The position numbers were made by a program, and so were the translations under genes. The notes below the pieces were generated by a model. That model was not told the DNA's origin and did no database searches. It saw only the letters and a list, made by a program, of their open reading frames with translations. A stretch of 53,123 bases of DNA from DATFYM01 sp035315065 (GTDB lineage: Bacteria > Acidobacteriota > Terriglobia > UBA7540), in NCBI GenBank assembly GCA_035315065.1, contig DATFYM010000094.1:1-53123 (forward strand), in the 5' to 3' direction. This document shows, one piece after another, positions 34,482-42,468 of the stretch; position 1 is the first letter of the stretch; the number at the start of each line of letters is the position of its first letter.

Positions 34482-35693
34482 ATGACCGCGATCGAAGAGA
34501 GACTCGGCACCAAGGATTTTATCGAACTGGAGACCCAGTACGGGGCCCACAACTACCAGCCACTGGATGTGGTCATCGAGCGCGCCGAAGGGGTGTGGGT
34601 GTACGACGTCGAAGGCAATCGCTACCTGGACTGCTTGGCCGCCTACTCCGCCGTCAACCAAGGACACTGCCATCCCGCGATTCTCCAAGCGCTCGTCGAC
34701 CAGGCCCGCAAGGTCACGCTGACCTCGCGCGCCTTCCGCAACGATCAGCTTCCGCTGCTGGCGAAGGAAGTCCACGATTTGACGGGCATGGAGATGATGC
34801 TGCCCATGAACTCCGGCGCGGAAGCGGTGGAAACGGCGGTGAAGGCAGCCCGAAAGTGGGGCTACAAGATCAAGGGTATTCCCGACGGCCAAGCTGAGAT
34901 CATCGTGTGCGCCAACAACTTTCATGGCCGCACGGTCACCACGATCAGCTTCTCGACGGACCAGCAATACCGCGACGGCTTTGGACCGTTTACGCCCGGC
35001 TTCAAGGTCATCCCTTACGGCGACGCCCAGGCGCTGCGGGAAGCGGTCACACCCAACACCTGCGCCTTCCTGGTCGAGCCAATCCAGGGCGAAGCGGGCA
35101 TCATCATCCCGCCTGCCGGATTCCTGGGAGAAGCGGCGGAGATCTGCCGGCGCGAGCGCGTGCTCTTTATCGCCGACGAGATTCAGTCCGGCCTGGGCCG
35201 TACCGGGAAGCTTTTTGCTTACATGCACGAAGGGGTTCGGCCCGACGTTCTCATCGCGGGCAAGGCGCTGGCGGGCGGCTTCTATCCGGTCTCGGCGGTG
35301 CTGGCCTCGAAGGAAGTCCTCGGCGTTTTCCAGCCCGGCGACCACGGCAGTACCTTCGGCGGCAATCCGCTGGCGTGCGCCGTTGCCCGCGCCGCGCTGC
35401 GCGTTCTGGTGGAAGAGCACATGGTGGAGCGCGCGGCGGAACTGGGGCAGTACTTCCTGGAGCGGCTCCAGACCCTTCGCAGTCCCAACCTGAAAGAGGT
35501 CCGCGGCAAGGGGCTTTGGATCGGCATCGAACTTCGCGGCCCAGCCCGTCCGTACTGCGAGGCGCTGAAAGAGGAGGGACTCCTCGCCAAGGAGACCCAC
35601 GAAAACGTCATTCGCATCGGCCCGCCGCTGGTGATCACCCGCGAGGAGATCGACTGGGCATTCGAGCGAATCAGGCGGGTTATCGAGCGCTAG
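34482..35693 (+). CDS. rocD: Ornithine aminotransferase
   Basis: 403 residues from ATG 34482 with AAGGAG upstream (an earlier TTG is unlikely). Class III PLP aminotransferase: MNSGAEAVETAVKAARKWGY, NNFHGRTVTTISFSTD, FLVEPIQGEAGIIIPP, FIADEIQSGLGRTGKLFA, and the PLP lysine in LIAGKALAGGFYPVSAV, then GSTFGGNPLACAVA. The N-terminus TQYGAHNYQPLDVVIERAEG and overall length match ornithine--oxo-acid transaminase, which converts ornithine and 2-oxoglutarate to glutamate semialdehyde and glutamate in arginine/ornithine breakdown. Single gene, no arginine genes nearby. Confidence 0.92.
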   Translation: MTAIEERLGTKDFIELETQYGAHNYQPLDVVIERAEGVWVYDVEGNRYLDCLAAYSAVNQGHCHPAILQALVDQARKVTLTSRAFRNDQLPLLAKEVHDLTGMEMMLPMNSGAEAVETAVKAARKWGYKIKGIPDGQAEIIVCANNFHGRTVTTISFSTDQQYRDGFGPFTPGFKVIPYGDAQALREAVTPNTCAFLVEPIQGEAGIIIPPAGFLGEAAEICRRERVLFIADEIQSGLGRTGKLFAYMHEGVRPDVLIAGKALAGGFYPVSAVLASKEVLGVFQPGDHGSTFGGNPLACAVARAALRVLVEEHMVERAAELGQYFLERLQTLRSPNLKEVRGKGLWIGIELRGPARPYCEALKEEGLLAKETHENVIRIGPPLVITREEIDWAFERIRRVIER

Positions 35694-35916
35694 CATGGGG
35701 AGTTCTCAGTCTTCAGTTTTCAGTCGAAATCGGAACGGTCCGATGGGGAGACCAGCAAGCACCAGGAGTTCGGATCGCCGTCGCGTGGCCCGAGGTAGTG
35801 TATTTGCGACTTCTTGAATATGGCTCTCAGTGGTCAAGTTCCCGCTGGAATAAACGGCGAGAGGGTTGGCCCAAGCAGGCGCTGGGCATCTGAATGACGG
35901 AGGGAGGTAACGCTAT

Positions 35917-36197
35917 ATGCCACGCGAGGCAAGTCTCTTCGACGAGACCGATGGAAGCGCCCTTGAGGCCTACCTATTGCTGCGTCAGGATGGCGGCAAC
36001 ATTCCGCCGGCGTGGATAGATCGCGCCAGGCATCTCGGAAAAACCGCGAAAAGGCCCTTGCGGAGGCTTTGCGCAAAAACTCCTTGGATGCCTTGCCGCT
36101 CCTGCGTGATTGGGAACTTGCGTATCGTAAAGAGCGCTTTTATTACGGTATTCGCGCTCTAATGGAGCTTCAGCGCTCCGGCAAAACGAAGCTGTAG
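35917..36197 (+). pseudogene. Small protein, frameshifted, unknown function
   Basis: Two overlapping frames join into one sensible product of about 93 residues: MPREASLFDETDGSALEAYL...IPPAWIDRARHLGK in one frame, and NREKALAEALRKNSL...LAYRKERFYYGIRALMEL to the TAG at 36195-36197 in the other. The switch falls at the A-run 36039-36043; one extra A would restore a single frame. No family recognised; the second half looks helical. It is the first gene of an AT-richer island that also holds the nuclease relatives. Confidence 0.5.
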
Positions 36198-36317
36198 TCT
36201 TATACTTAACAAGGCCCTCCAAGCTGGCCGTTTTAGCCCGCTTCGCTACGAAAGAACCGCCGCTGAAACCATTCGAGGTCCAGCAAAAATATGGCTCACA
36301 GAATAATTTAGCAGTTA

Positions 36318-36786
36318 GTGTCCATCCCAGGGCTTAAGATCGAATGCCCTCATTGCGCCATGGAATTCTCGATTAAACGAGTCAAACTCTTTAGCATGTA
36401 TGACACGTACCCGCCCGCAGTACAGAAAATCATTCGTGAGCGTTTTGAATTCTCAAACGGATTGAATGATCAATTGAAAGAACAAAGGAACCGAAGGCAA
36501 AAAGAAGAAACCCGAAAAGATCGCTGTTTCGGCTGAAGCGAGTCTCTTTGGACAAATAACCGAGCAAATCTTGCCGGCCCTTCTCACTTTTCCATATAAA
36601 CAGAACGAGTGCCGGACACTGTTCAAGCCCATTGACTACGTTGTCTTCGCGGGCCTTTCTGGCAAAGGCCGCGTTGAAGCCATCAAACTTGTTGAGGTAA
36701 AGGCCAACGGTCCCCTCACCAATAAACAACGACAAATTCGTGATCGTGTCGTCGAGGGGAAAGTCAAGCATAAGGTGATCGGTTGA
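36318..36786 (+). pseudogene. Endonuc_Holl-type (Holliday-junction-resolvase-related) nuclease, frameshifted
   Basis: The first frame (from GTG 36318) reads LKIECPHCAMEFSIKRVKLF and TYPPAVQKIIRERFEFSN to a stop at 36536. The second frame, open from 36478, continues KKKPEKIAVSAEASLFG, FKPIDYVVFAGLSGKGRVEA, IKLVEVKANGPLTNKQRQIRD, RVVEGKVKHKVIG and ends at 36784-36786. Joined by a one-base shift they make a protein of the family described as endonucleases distantly related to archaeal Holliday junction resolvases, with a PD-(D/E)XK-like core: Asp in FKPIDYVVF and Glu/Lys in VEVK. The shift lies between 36478 and 36534. The next gene starts within the stop (TGATG). Confidence 0.6.
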
Positions 36787-37382
36787 TGAATATCCTGGTT
36801 CGGACGATTGACGGCATTCAGGAAATCCTTGCAATTTGCCCTCACTGCAAGGAAATCTTTAGACTGGTGGAGGGCAAGTTTATCTTGCCTCAAAAACGCC
36901 CCAGGACATGCGAGTATCTAGAGCTGATTGCCCTTGAGGGGAAGCTTTCTGATGCGAAGGATCGGCTAGCGTCTGCCAAGGAGAGATTTGACCGAGAGCT
37001 AGAAGAGCGAAGGGAGCTATTACGCGAGAAAGGCAGGAGACAGGCCAAGAAGAGACTGAAAAAGATTGACCCAACGTTTTCGGGTAAGGACATCGACCCA
37101 CAGGATGTCAAGGTCATTTTTGATCCGGTCGAGTATTTAGTCTTTCATGGCCTCAATTCCGAAGACGGACTTGATTTTGTGGAGTTCATCAGCAGAGCGC
37201 CTGATAGCAAGGCGCAAGAGGCGATTGTTAAGTCCATTGACAGAACCGTCCGAGACGGAGATGTCGAATTCGAGACTCTCCATATGAGGGATGATGGTTC
37301 GTTCCAAATTCGGAAGCTTGAATGGTCTAGCAACGACTTCAAGCCCGCCCTGGGAGATAGGGACAGGAGAAGACAACCATGA
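36786..37382 (+). CDS. Endonuc_Holl-type paralog with altered active site
   Basis: 198 residues from ATG 36786, one base of overlap with the preceding stop. Zinc-binding-like start ICPHCKEIFRLVEGKF, a charged helical coil (about 45-85), REKGRRQAKKRLKKIDPTFS, then the nuclease-like core IDPQDVKVIFDPVEYLVFHG and DFVEFISRAP. The aligned position of the catalytic lysine (EVK in the gene before) is isoleucine here (VEFI), so it may be a non-catalytic partner. Its intact frame, unlike its neighbours, suggests it is still under selection or decayed less. Followed by a 4-bp overlap with the next gene. Confidence 0.7.
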   Translation: MNILVRTIDGIQEILAICPHCKEIFRLVEGKFILPQKRPRTCEYLELIALEGKLSDAKDRLASAKERFDRELEERRELLREKGRRQAKKRLKKIDPTFSGKDIDPQDVKVIFDPVEYLVFHGLNSEDGLDFVEFISRAPDSKAQEAIVKSIDRTVRDGDVEFETLHMRDDGSFQIRKLEWSSNDFKPALGDRDRRRQP

Positions 37383-37741
37383 CAAAATCTTCGGACAAGC
37401 GAAGCCTTCAACGGTTTCCGCGTATTGGGTGTCGCAAGGGTAGATGCCGCCAACTCAAGGACGGCGCTTACATAGTGAAAGGAACCTCGCTAGAGGACGC
37501 GCTCCTTCGCCTTAAGAGGCACATTGACTGGGATCATCCAATTCTAAATCTAATCAACACAAGCTTCAGGCCGAACAGATTCGCCTACGGGCCTTCAAGC
37601 CTAGTCGGTACCAAAAGGCTTACTCGCCGAAAGGAATGGTCGGGGGTGGATTGTGCAACGGGAAGTAACGTGTCCCCAGTGCGGTACCCAGTACGAAAGT
37701 TCAAGAGAGCCGGCGTCGCCGAGCAACGCAAAAGAGATTAG
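37379..37741 (+). CDS. Unknown basic protein, possibly frameshifted
   Basis: Starts with an ATGA overlap to the nuclease paralog and reads KSSDKRSLQRFPRIGCRKGR, CRQLKDGAYIVKGTSLEDAL, LRLKRHIDWDHP. After about 37540 a different frame looks more protein-like (KLQAEQIRLRAFKPSRYQKA, YSPKGMVGGG, ending at a TAA near 37668) and would put the stop next to the following GTG, instead of an 89-bp overlap. I suspect a one-base change near 37530-37545 (a GGG run). No family recognised; position suggests it belongs with the nuclease pair. Confidence 0.45.
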   Translation: MTKSSDKRSLQRFPRIGCRKGRCRQLKDGAYIVKGTSLEDALLRLKRHIDWDHPILNLINTSFRPNRFAYGPSSLVGTKRLTRRKEWSGVDCATGSNVSPVRYPVRKFKRAGVAEQRKRD

Positions 37742-37913
37742 GAAGTTTTATTGCTCCGCCTGTGGAGGAGAAATCGAAGTCATGTGGCCTGTTGGAGCAG
37801 GTCTGTTTCCCCGAAGAAAGCAAGAGGTTTTGGCTGTGAGGATTGTTGCCGCTGACATCGCGAAGGCATGCCCTCGGCCCTTGGGGGAGAGGGTGACGCG
37901 GAGCGCCGGGTGA
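37653..37913 (+). CDS. Small zinc-ribbon protein
   Basis: 86 residues from a GTG. Two Cys pairs (TCPQCGTQYESS and FYCSACGGEIEVMW) about 30 residues apart form a typical zinc ribbon. The residues after about 60 (KACPRPLGERVTRSAG) are encoded by a GC-rich repeat and are likely not conserved. Last gene of the AT-richer island. Confidence 0.5.
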   Translation: MQREVTCPQCGTQYESSREPASPSNAKEIRKFYCSACGGEIEVMWPVGAGLFPRRKQEVLAVRIVAADIAKACPRPLGERVTRSAG

Positions 37914-37990
37914 GGGGTCCGCGTGTCACCCTATTATGCAAAGCCCAATAAGCCCGGCTTTATGGCTGGCTTCGAAACCGCACCTTGCTC

Positions 37991-38524
37991 CTACCTGCCA
38001 ACCTTCTTGGCAGTGAATTCCACGTAGGGTGCGAAGTCGTTGGGCTTGCCCGGCGGGGCGATTTCGAACTTTTCGGTCACGGAATCCCGTCCGGTTCGAG
38101 TGTAGGTCATCCGGCATCTCGTGCCGGCGGGCGCCGCGTCGCTCACAAACTGGAGCGAGTTCTCGCCGGGCGGCATCGCTAGGGCGTAGCGGATGACATG
38201 GCCTTCACCGTCAAAGAAAATGGCGTGCAAGGAGCTGTCAAGGGGATCGTGGTACACGTACAAGAGATCGTCATGGGCAAAAGCGGCCCGCTCCTTCGTG
38301 GCGGGATAGTCCAGATGGGTTCTCCGGACCAGCACCGTTCCGTCCAGTTCAGGCCGGAACGTACACACACCCTTGGCCTGTCCCGGCTGTCCTCCGCCGG
38401 ACCATGTCCACTCGCCGAGCAGGAACTCGAAGTCTTTCCATTCGTTAGCGGGTCGGGTTTGCTGGGCTTGCGCCGACGAGAACCCAATCAGCATGAGTAC
38501 CGCGGGCATCGTCCTCCAGTTCAT
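37991..38524 (-). CDS. Secreted lipocalin-like small protein, unknown function
   Basis: 177 residues from the ATG at 38524, seven bases after GGAG. Signal peptide MNWRTMPAVLMLIGFSSAQA, then WKDFEFLLGEWTWSGGG near the N-terminus and alternating beta-strand patterns (VCTFRPELDGTVLVRRTHLDYPA; YVYHDPLDSSLHAIFFDGEG; CRMTYTRTGRDSVTEKFEIA). The FLLGEW start and overall beta content resemble lipocalin/DUF1579-like proteins that often accompany stress genes, but I cannot name its ligand. Stand-alone on the minus strand. Confidence 0.7.
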   Translation of the reverse strand: MNWRTMPAVLMLIGFSSAQAQQTRPANEWKDFEFLLGEWTWSGGGQPGQAKGVCTFRPELDGTVLVRRTHLDYPATKERAAFAHDDLLYVYHDPLDSSLHAIFFDGEGHVIRYALAMPPGENSLQFVSDAAPAGTRCRMTYTRTGRDSVTEKFEIAPPGKPNDFAPYVEFTAKKVGR

Positions 38525-38761
38525 TTTGCATCTCCTCAAGACGGTCCAGTTTTGTTACGCAATATCAGGCGAGGTGATGTTCGATGTCGGCGTTGGCAGG
38601 ACGCTGCGCGCCCGGATGCTTGGATCGAATCAGTAACCTCCCGAGGGAAATACCCCTCAATGTGGTGTTACCCTCTCTCTTCGATTCCTTTAACGACATG
38701 AGAATAAAGTCAAAGGCAAGCGCATCAGGAGGTACGCGGAGAAGGCGGAATTTCGACCAAC

Positions 38762-38789
38762 CGCGGGGCCGGCACAAACCGGCCCCGCG
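38762..38789 (-). terminator. Strong GC hairpin after the radical SAM/repeat-protein operon
   Basis: An 11-bp perfect stem (CGCGGGGCCGG with CCGGCCCCGCG) around CACAAA, just beyond the stop of the repeat protein. There is no clear T-run after it on the minus strand, so it may act as a transcript end stabiliser or a factor-assisted terminator. Confidence 0.6.
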
Positions 38790-38797
38790 ACTGAGGC

Positions 38798-39694
38798 CTA
38801 GCCGGGCTGCTTACCCAGCATGGCACGAAGTTTGGTGAGAAGGTCTGGCTCTTTGCTTCCGAACCGTTCGCTGAAGTAAAGCGGATACGGCGCCATTTCG
38901 GCGTGGTGCCATCCCGGTTCCGACCGCAACCGGTTTATCGCATCGCTGAAGGAAAGCGGATACGGCGCCATTTCGGCGTGGTGCCACCCCGGTTCCGGCC
39001 GCAACCGGTTTATCGCATCGCTGAAGGAAAGCGGATACGGCGCCATTTCGGCGTGGTGCCACCCTCCCCACACGATCCGGGCTACCGCCAGCCGGCCGGC
39101 CGAAATACGTTCCACGAGCCGGAGCTCAGGGTACACCTCGTCAATGGCCAAGATAACCAACGCCTCATCGATGGCGATGGCCATACCCGGATCAAACCAC
39201 TGGGCAGGTTCCCTCACTTCCGGGCGAACCAGGGCAGAAGCGGAGATGCCTCCTTGCTGTGACACCAGCGACCCGAGCAGACCCTGGAGAACGTGCGCGG
39301 ACTCGCACGAGTCAAAGCGGAGTTTGAGGTTCAATGCGTCGTACCAGATGAGGTAAAAGCGATAGGTTCCAGCCGGCACGCCGCTAAATGGTTTTCGGGC
39401 AAATTCCTCAAGAAAACCGGAGAGTTCTTTTTCGAAGATTGTACCCCGCACGGCCTCGCCGTCGAAGGAGGCCTTCTTGACGGCCCCTTCCTCGGCGACT
39501 TCCACCCGGACGGGCAGGGTTGTGGTTACGACAAACCCGATCTGCGCTGCCACTCGATCGAAGGCCGCGTCGATTTCTTTCTGACGCTCGCGCATGATCC
39601 GGTACACATGGACTAGGTTATGGTAGAGGCGGATGACTGCGGGTTGGACTAGCTCAGCCCCGCCCCGTAAACGCTCAGACGATGTTTCGCTCAC
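38798..39694 (-). CDS. Unknown protein with C-terminal 25-residue tandem repeats, partner of radical SAM enzyme
   Basis: 298 residues; start ATG 39694 after GGAAGG. The first ~205 residues form an alpha/beta domain I do not recognise (VQPAVIRLYHNLVHVYRIMR ... GTYRFYLIWYDALNLKLRF ... AIAIDEALVILAIDEVYPEL). From residue 211 a 25-residue unit, GWHHAEMAPYPL followed by SFSDAINRLR, is present twice in full (211-235, 236-260) and once in part (from 261). The tryptophans fall at 212, 237 and 262. The tail (KEPDLLTKLRAMLGKQPG) is unrelated. At DNA level the two full units differ at 2 of 75 positions. Directly downstream of a cobalamin-type radical SAM gene and before a hairpin, so a two-gene operon. 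It could be a modification substrate with repeated cores. Confidence 0.7.
   Translation of the reverse strand: MSETSSERLRGGAELVQPAVIRLYHNLVHVYRIMRERQKEIDAAFDRVAAQIGFVVTTTLPVRVEVAEEGAVKKASFDGEAVRGTIFEKELSGFLEEFARKPFSGVPAGTYRFYLIWYDALNLKLRFDSCESAHVLQGLLGSLVSQQGGISASALVRPEVREPAQWFDPGMAIAIDEALVILAIDEVYPELRLVERISAGRLAVARIVWGGWHHAEMAPYPLSFSDAINRLRPEPGWHHAEMAPYPLSFSDAINRLRSEPGWHHAEMAPYPLYFSERFGSKEPDLLTKLRAMLGKQPG
38881..39064 (-). repeat. In-frame 75-bp tandem repeat (2.4 copies)
   Basis: Copies begin at 38881, 38956 and 39031 with an exact 75-bp period. The first two full copies differ at only two positions (C/T at the third base of one codon, and Ser versus Pro codon), and the partial third copy of 34 bp is identical to the second. 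This means a recent in-frame expansion. Confidence 0.92.
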
Positions 39695-39758
39695 ATTTCA
39701 CCTTCCTTTCGACACGAACTGCAGCCTCTTTCCGTGTGGGGTTCCGAACAGCGGCTGT

Positions 39759-41546
39759 CTACCGGCTAGCGCAAACCGCTTCTTCGCCGGTCCGTTTCTC
39801 TTCCGCCAGGCGAGCACGGAAAACGTTGTAGGGCATCGGCGCTCGAGCCACGCCAAATAAGTCCACAACTTCCCAGCCGGAACCGGGACGGGTGAACTCA
39901 AGGCCTGGGATGACAGGCGTTGGAATATCCGCATTCGCCGAGTCGAAGCCAAGGGGCTCGGGTGAGGCAGGAGCGTTAGACGCGATTCCCGAAACTCTTC
40001 GGGCGTAGGTATCTTCCAGACAATTCACGATGCGCTCGCCGCGGACCATCAGCTCGCGGCTGTGCCGATCGACGCGCACACGGGCGTCACGGGCGAAACT
40101 GCGGAGAGTGACCTCATCCGCTGGGTCGCAGGTGGCAACGAAATCGTAGATTTCGCAGCAGCGCTCGTAGGTATCCAGATTGGTCTGCTTGATAAAATTC
40201 CGGGCAACAGCCCTCAACGTCTGGGTCAGCAATTCAGGCCGGAACCGCCGCACGAGCTGGAAATAAAAGTCCACCTGCATGTTGAAATAATGCAGGCCGT
40301 AGTCGCTGAAATTGCGATCGAAGAAGGCGTAGTTGGCGATCTGGTGAAACGCTTCGGACCGCGGATCCTGGAGGCGATAGTCATACCCGAAGGTGTCGCC
40401 CAGGAGGCGCCCTTCACGCAGCAGCTTGCGCTCCAGCCCGGTGCCCGGATAGGCCTCGGCCCGGCAAAAGTTGAACGGGTTCTCGTTGTGGCGCTCGATG
40501 AACCGCACGTTCGTGAGGATGTCATCGAGCACAGTGTCCGGCTCGAACATCAGCAAGTTAAACGCGACGTGAATGTCAAAATCATTCAAAATCCTTAGTG
40601 CATTAAGGATGTGCGCCACAGTCTGCCTGCGGTTGAGGTTTCGGAGACCATTCTCCGAGCCGTTTTCGACGCCGAGGAACACGCGGAAGAGGCCGAGCTC
40701 GTCCAGGATGCGGATCGACTCCTCCGTAATGCTGTCCGGCCGTGCCTTGACGGCGATCGCGATTTGATCGACCCCGTTGCGACGAAGTCCATCACGAATG
40801 GCGGAGAACCGCGCGACGGCTTTGACCGGATTGGGAAGGAAGAAGTTATCGTCCTGAAAATTGAAGATGCGGACACCATGGCGATGGTAGAGGTCGCTCA
40901 GTTCGGCGACAATGCTCTCCACGCTCCGGATGCGGAACTTCTTTCCACCAACTCGCTCATACCAGGCGTTGATACTGCAGAAGGCGCAATCGCGCCAGCA
41001 CCCGCGACTGGTGAGGACACTCGCGATAGGCTTGTCGAAATAGGAGTGGAACGTCGTGCGCTTGGGCCAGGGCAAATCGTCGAGTTTGTCGGGATTCCCG
41101 ATGGCCGCGTTGGTCTTTGGCAACCCGGCATCATCGCGATAGCAAAGGCCGGGCACGCGGTCCAGATGATCTAGATTCTCCGCGAGGCAGCACATCAGTT
41201 CCTCCCCTTCACCCAACCCGACCGAGCTGAACTCCGGGAATTCGGTGACGAGGCGCTCGCAATTGAACGAGGCGAACGGACCACCTGCGATCACGTGACC
41301 GCGAAATCCTGCTTCACGGATGCGCTTGGCGAGGCGGCAGAACTCGTGCCCACGCGCCGTGAACACCATCGACAGGCCGACGACCTGCGGTTCGAAGGTG
41401 AGAGTCTGCCTCACGGCGGACTCGGTGTCCTGCTCTGAATCGAAGGGAACGATGGCTATGTTGTGACCGCGGTCCTCGAGAGAGGAGGCTATATAGCGCA
41501 ACGCGAGGTTCTCTTCCATTTCCGCGCCAATGAGAGCAACGTTCAT
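39759..41546 (-). CDS. Cobalamin-binding-domain radical SAM enzyme
   Basis: 595 residues. Residues 1-130 form a Rossmann-like B12-binding domain (MNVALIGAEMEENLALRYIA; GLSMVFTARGHEF; HVIAGGPFAS; GLGEGEE). The radical SAM core follows with CWRDCAFC (Cys183, 187, 190) for the [4Fe-4S] cluster, then FNFQDDNFFLPNP, the GVENGSENGLRNLNRRQ motif and FNLLMFEPDT. The C-terminal ~200 residues have no family I recognise. Relatives of this BchE/PoyC-like class methylate or rearrange unactivated carbons in peptides, lipids or tetrapyrroles. ATG start with GGAGGTGGAAAC in front. The repeat protein starts 64 bp downstream, so it is the natural candidate substrate or partner. Confidence 0.88.
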   Translation of the reverse strand: MNVALIGAEMEENLALRYIASSLEDRGHNIAIVPFDSEQDTESAVRQTLTFEPQVVGLSMVFTARGHEFCRLAKRIREAGFRGHVIAGGPFASFNCERLVTEFPEFSSVGLGEGEELMCCLAENLDHLDRVPGLCYRDDAGLPKTNAAIGNPDKLDDLPWPKRTTFHSYFDKPIASVLTSRGCWRDCAFCSINAWYERVGGKKFRIRSVESIVAELSDLYHRHGVRIFNFQDDNFFLPNPVKAVARFSAIRDGLRRNGVDQIAIAVKARPDSITEESIRILDELGLFRVFLGVENGSENGLRNLNRRQTVAHILNALRILNDFDIHVAFNLLMFEPDTVLDDILTNVRFIERHNENPFNFCRAEAYPGTGLERKLLREGRLLGDTFGYDYRLQDPRSEAFHQIANYAFFDRNFSDYGLHYFNMQVDFYFQLVRRFRPELLTQTLRAVARNFIKQTNLDTYERCCEIYDFVATCDPADEVTLRSFARDARVRVDRHSRELMVRGERIVNCLEDTYARRVSGIASNAPASPEPLGFDSANADIPTPVIPGLEFTRPGSGWEVVDLFGVARAPMPYNVFRARLAEEKRTGEEAVCASR

Positions 41547-41870
41547 GTTTCCACCTCCGGTCGGGTCAGAGTTCCTCTTTTGTCCGTACTAAATAGTTTT
41601 CTTGCTGTACACTTCCTGGTCGACCGCCGATTAACTAATCTGATTGACAGACAACAACTCTTTTTCTATGTGTGTCACAGTATGGGAGTCCGTGGCAGAC
41701 TGTCAGTGACCCCGCTCACGCCGCTGCTGTGATCAGCGACACAACGCTTAGTGATCTCCGTCCGAAAGGTCGGAGGAGTGACAACCGTGTGCTTGCCTTG
41801 ACGCGTGATTCGCTGCTCGGCCCCCATTCCGCGTGATAAACTCTAGCCTTGATCGGGAAGGCCCCGCGAG
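41547..41870. other. Divergent intergenic region between radical SAM operon and OB-fold gene
   Basis: 324 bp without a gene. The 41580-41680 part is AT-rich and must hold the promoter of the radical SAM operon. A small hairpin CTCCGTCC-GAAA-GGTCGGAG lies at 41756-41775. No Crp/Fnr-type palindrome is present. Confidence 0.5.
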
Positions 41871-42332
41871 ATGATGCGAAGAACGCCGTCGATCGTGGCG
41901 CTGTTTGTGGTCGGCATCACCCTGGCGGGCTTCGTCGGATACCGTCTGGCACTGCGGCGCGACGCCTCGCGCTCTAGTTGGGCGCCGGTTCATCAGCCCA
42001 ATCGGGCGGGCGAGGCCAATAAGCCAAGCGGGCCGGGCGGCGACTGCGTTGACTTCCACGAGGCGGGCCAGCACACGGGCGAGACTGTCTGCATTTCCGG
42101 CCGCGTGCTGCGGGTGTACACGTCGCGCTCCGAGAGCGCTTTTCTCGACTTCTGTCCCAACTATCGGGACTGCCCCTTTTCGAGCGTGATCTTTGCCTCC
42201 GACCGCACCAAGTTCGGCGATCTGAACGCGCTCAACGGACGCGAGGTCGAGATCCAGGGCAGGATCAGCGTATACAACGGCCGTCCTGAAATCGTGATTC
42301 ACGATCCGGGCCAAGTCCATGTGCTGCCGTGA
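41871..42332 (+). CDS. Membrane-anchored OB-fold protein
   Basis: 153 residues; ATG at 41871 or 41874. N-terminal hydrophobic anchor (SIVALFVVGITLAGFVGYRL), a flexible linker, then an OB-fold-like domain: HTGETVCISGRVLRVYTSRS, SAFLDFCPNYRDCPFSSVIF, GREVEIQGRISVYNGRPEIV. Such bacterial OB domains resemble nucleic-acid-binding folds but often bind other ligands outside the cell. Four cysteines could form disulfides, fitting a periplasmic location. Confidence 0.75.
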   Translation: MMRRTPSIVALFVVGITLAGFVGYRLALRRDASRSSWAPVHQPNRAGEANKPSGPGGDCVDFHEAGQHTGETVCISGRVLRVYTSRSESAFLDFCPNYRDCPFSSVIFASDRTKFGDLNALNGREVEIQGRISVYNGRPEIVIHDPGQVHVLP

Positions 42333-42351
42333 TGTATGGGGGACCGCCGCC

Positions 42352-42468
42352 AAACACAGAGGCACAGAAACACAGAGGTACTGAGAGGAATGGGAAAAAC
42401 AGGCAAGCGATCAGTGTGTTCAGTCCGGGTTTCTTTCTCCTCTCTGTGCCTCTGTGCCTCTGTGTTTA
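42352..42468. repeat. Palindrome with CACAGAGGCACAGA-type units, overlapping the TPR gene start
   Basis: The left arm (42352-42388) holds AACACAGAGGCACAGAAA-type units; the right arm (42439-42468) is CTCTGTGCCTCTGTGCCTCT. The same unit type occurs at about 52485-52592. The right arm is translated in the following gene. Confidence 0.8.
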
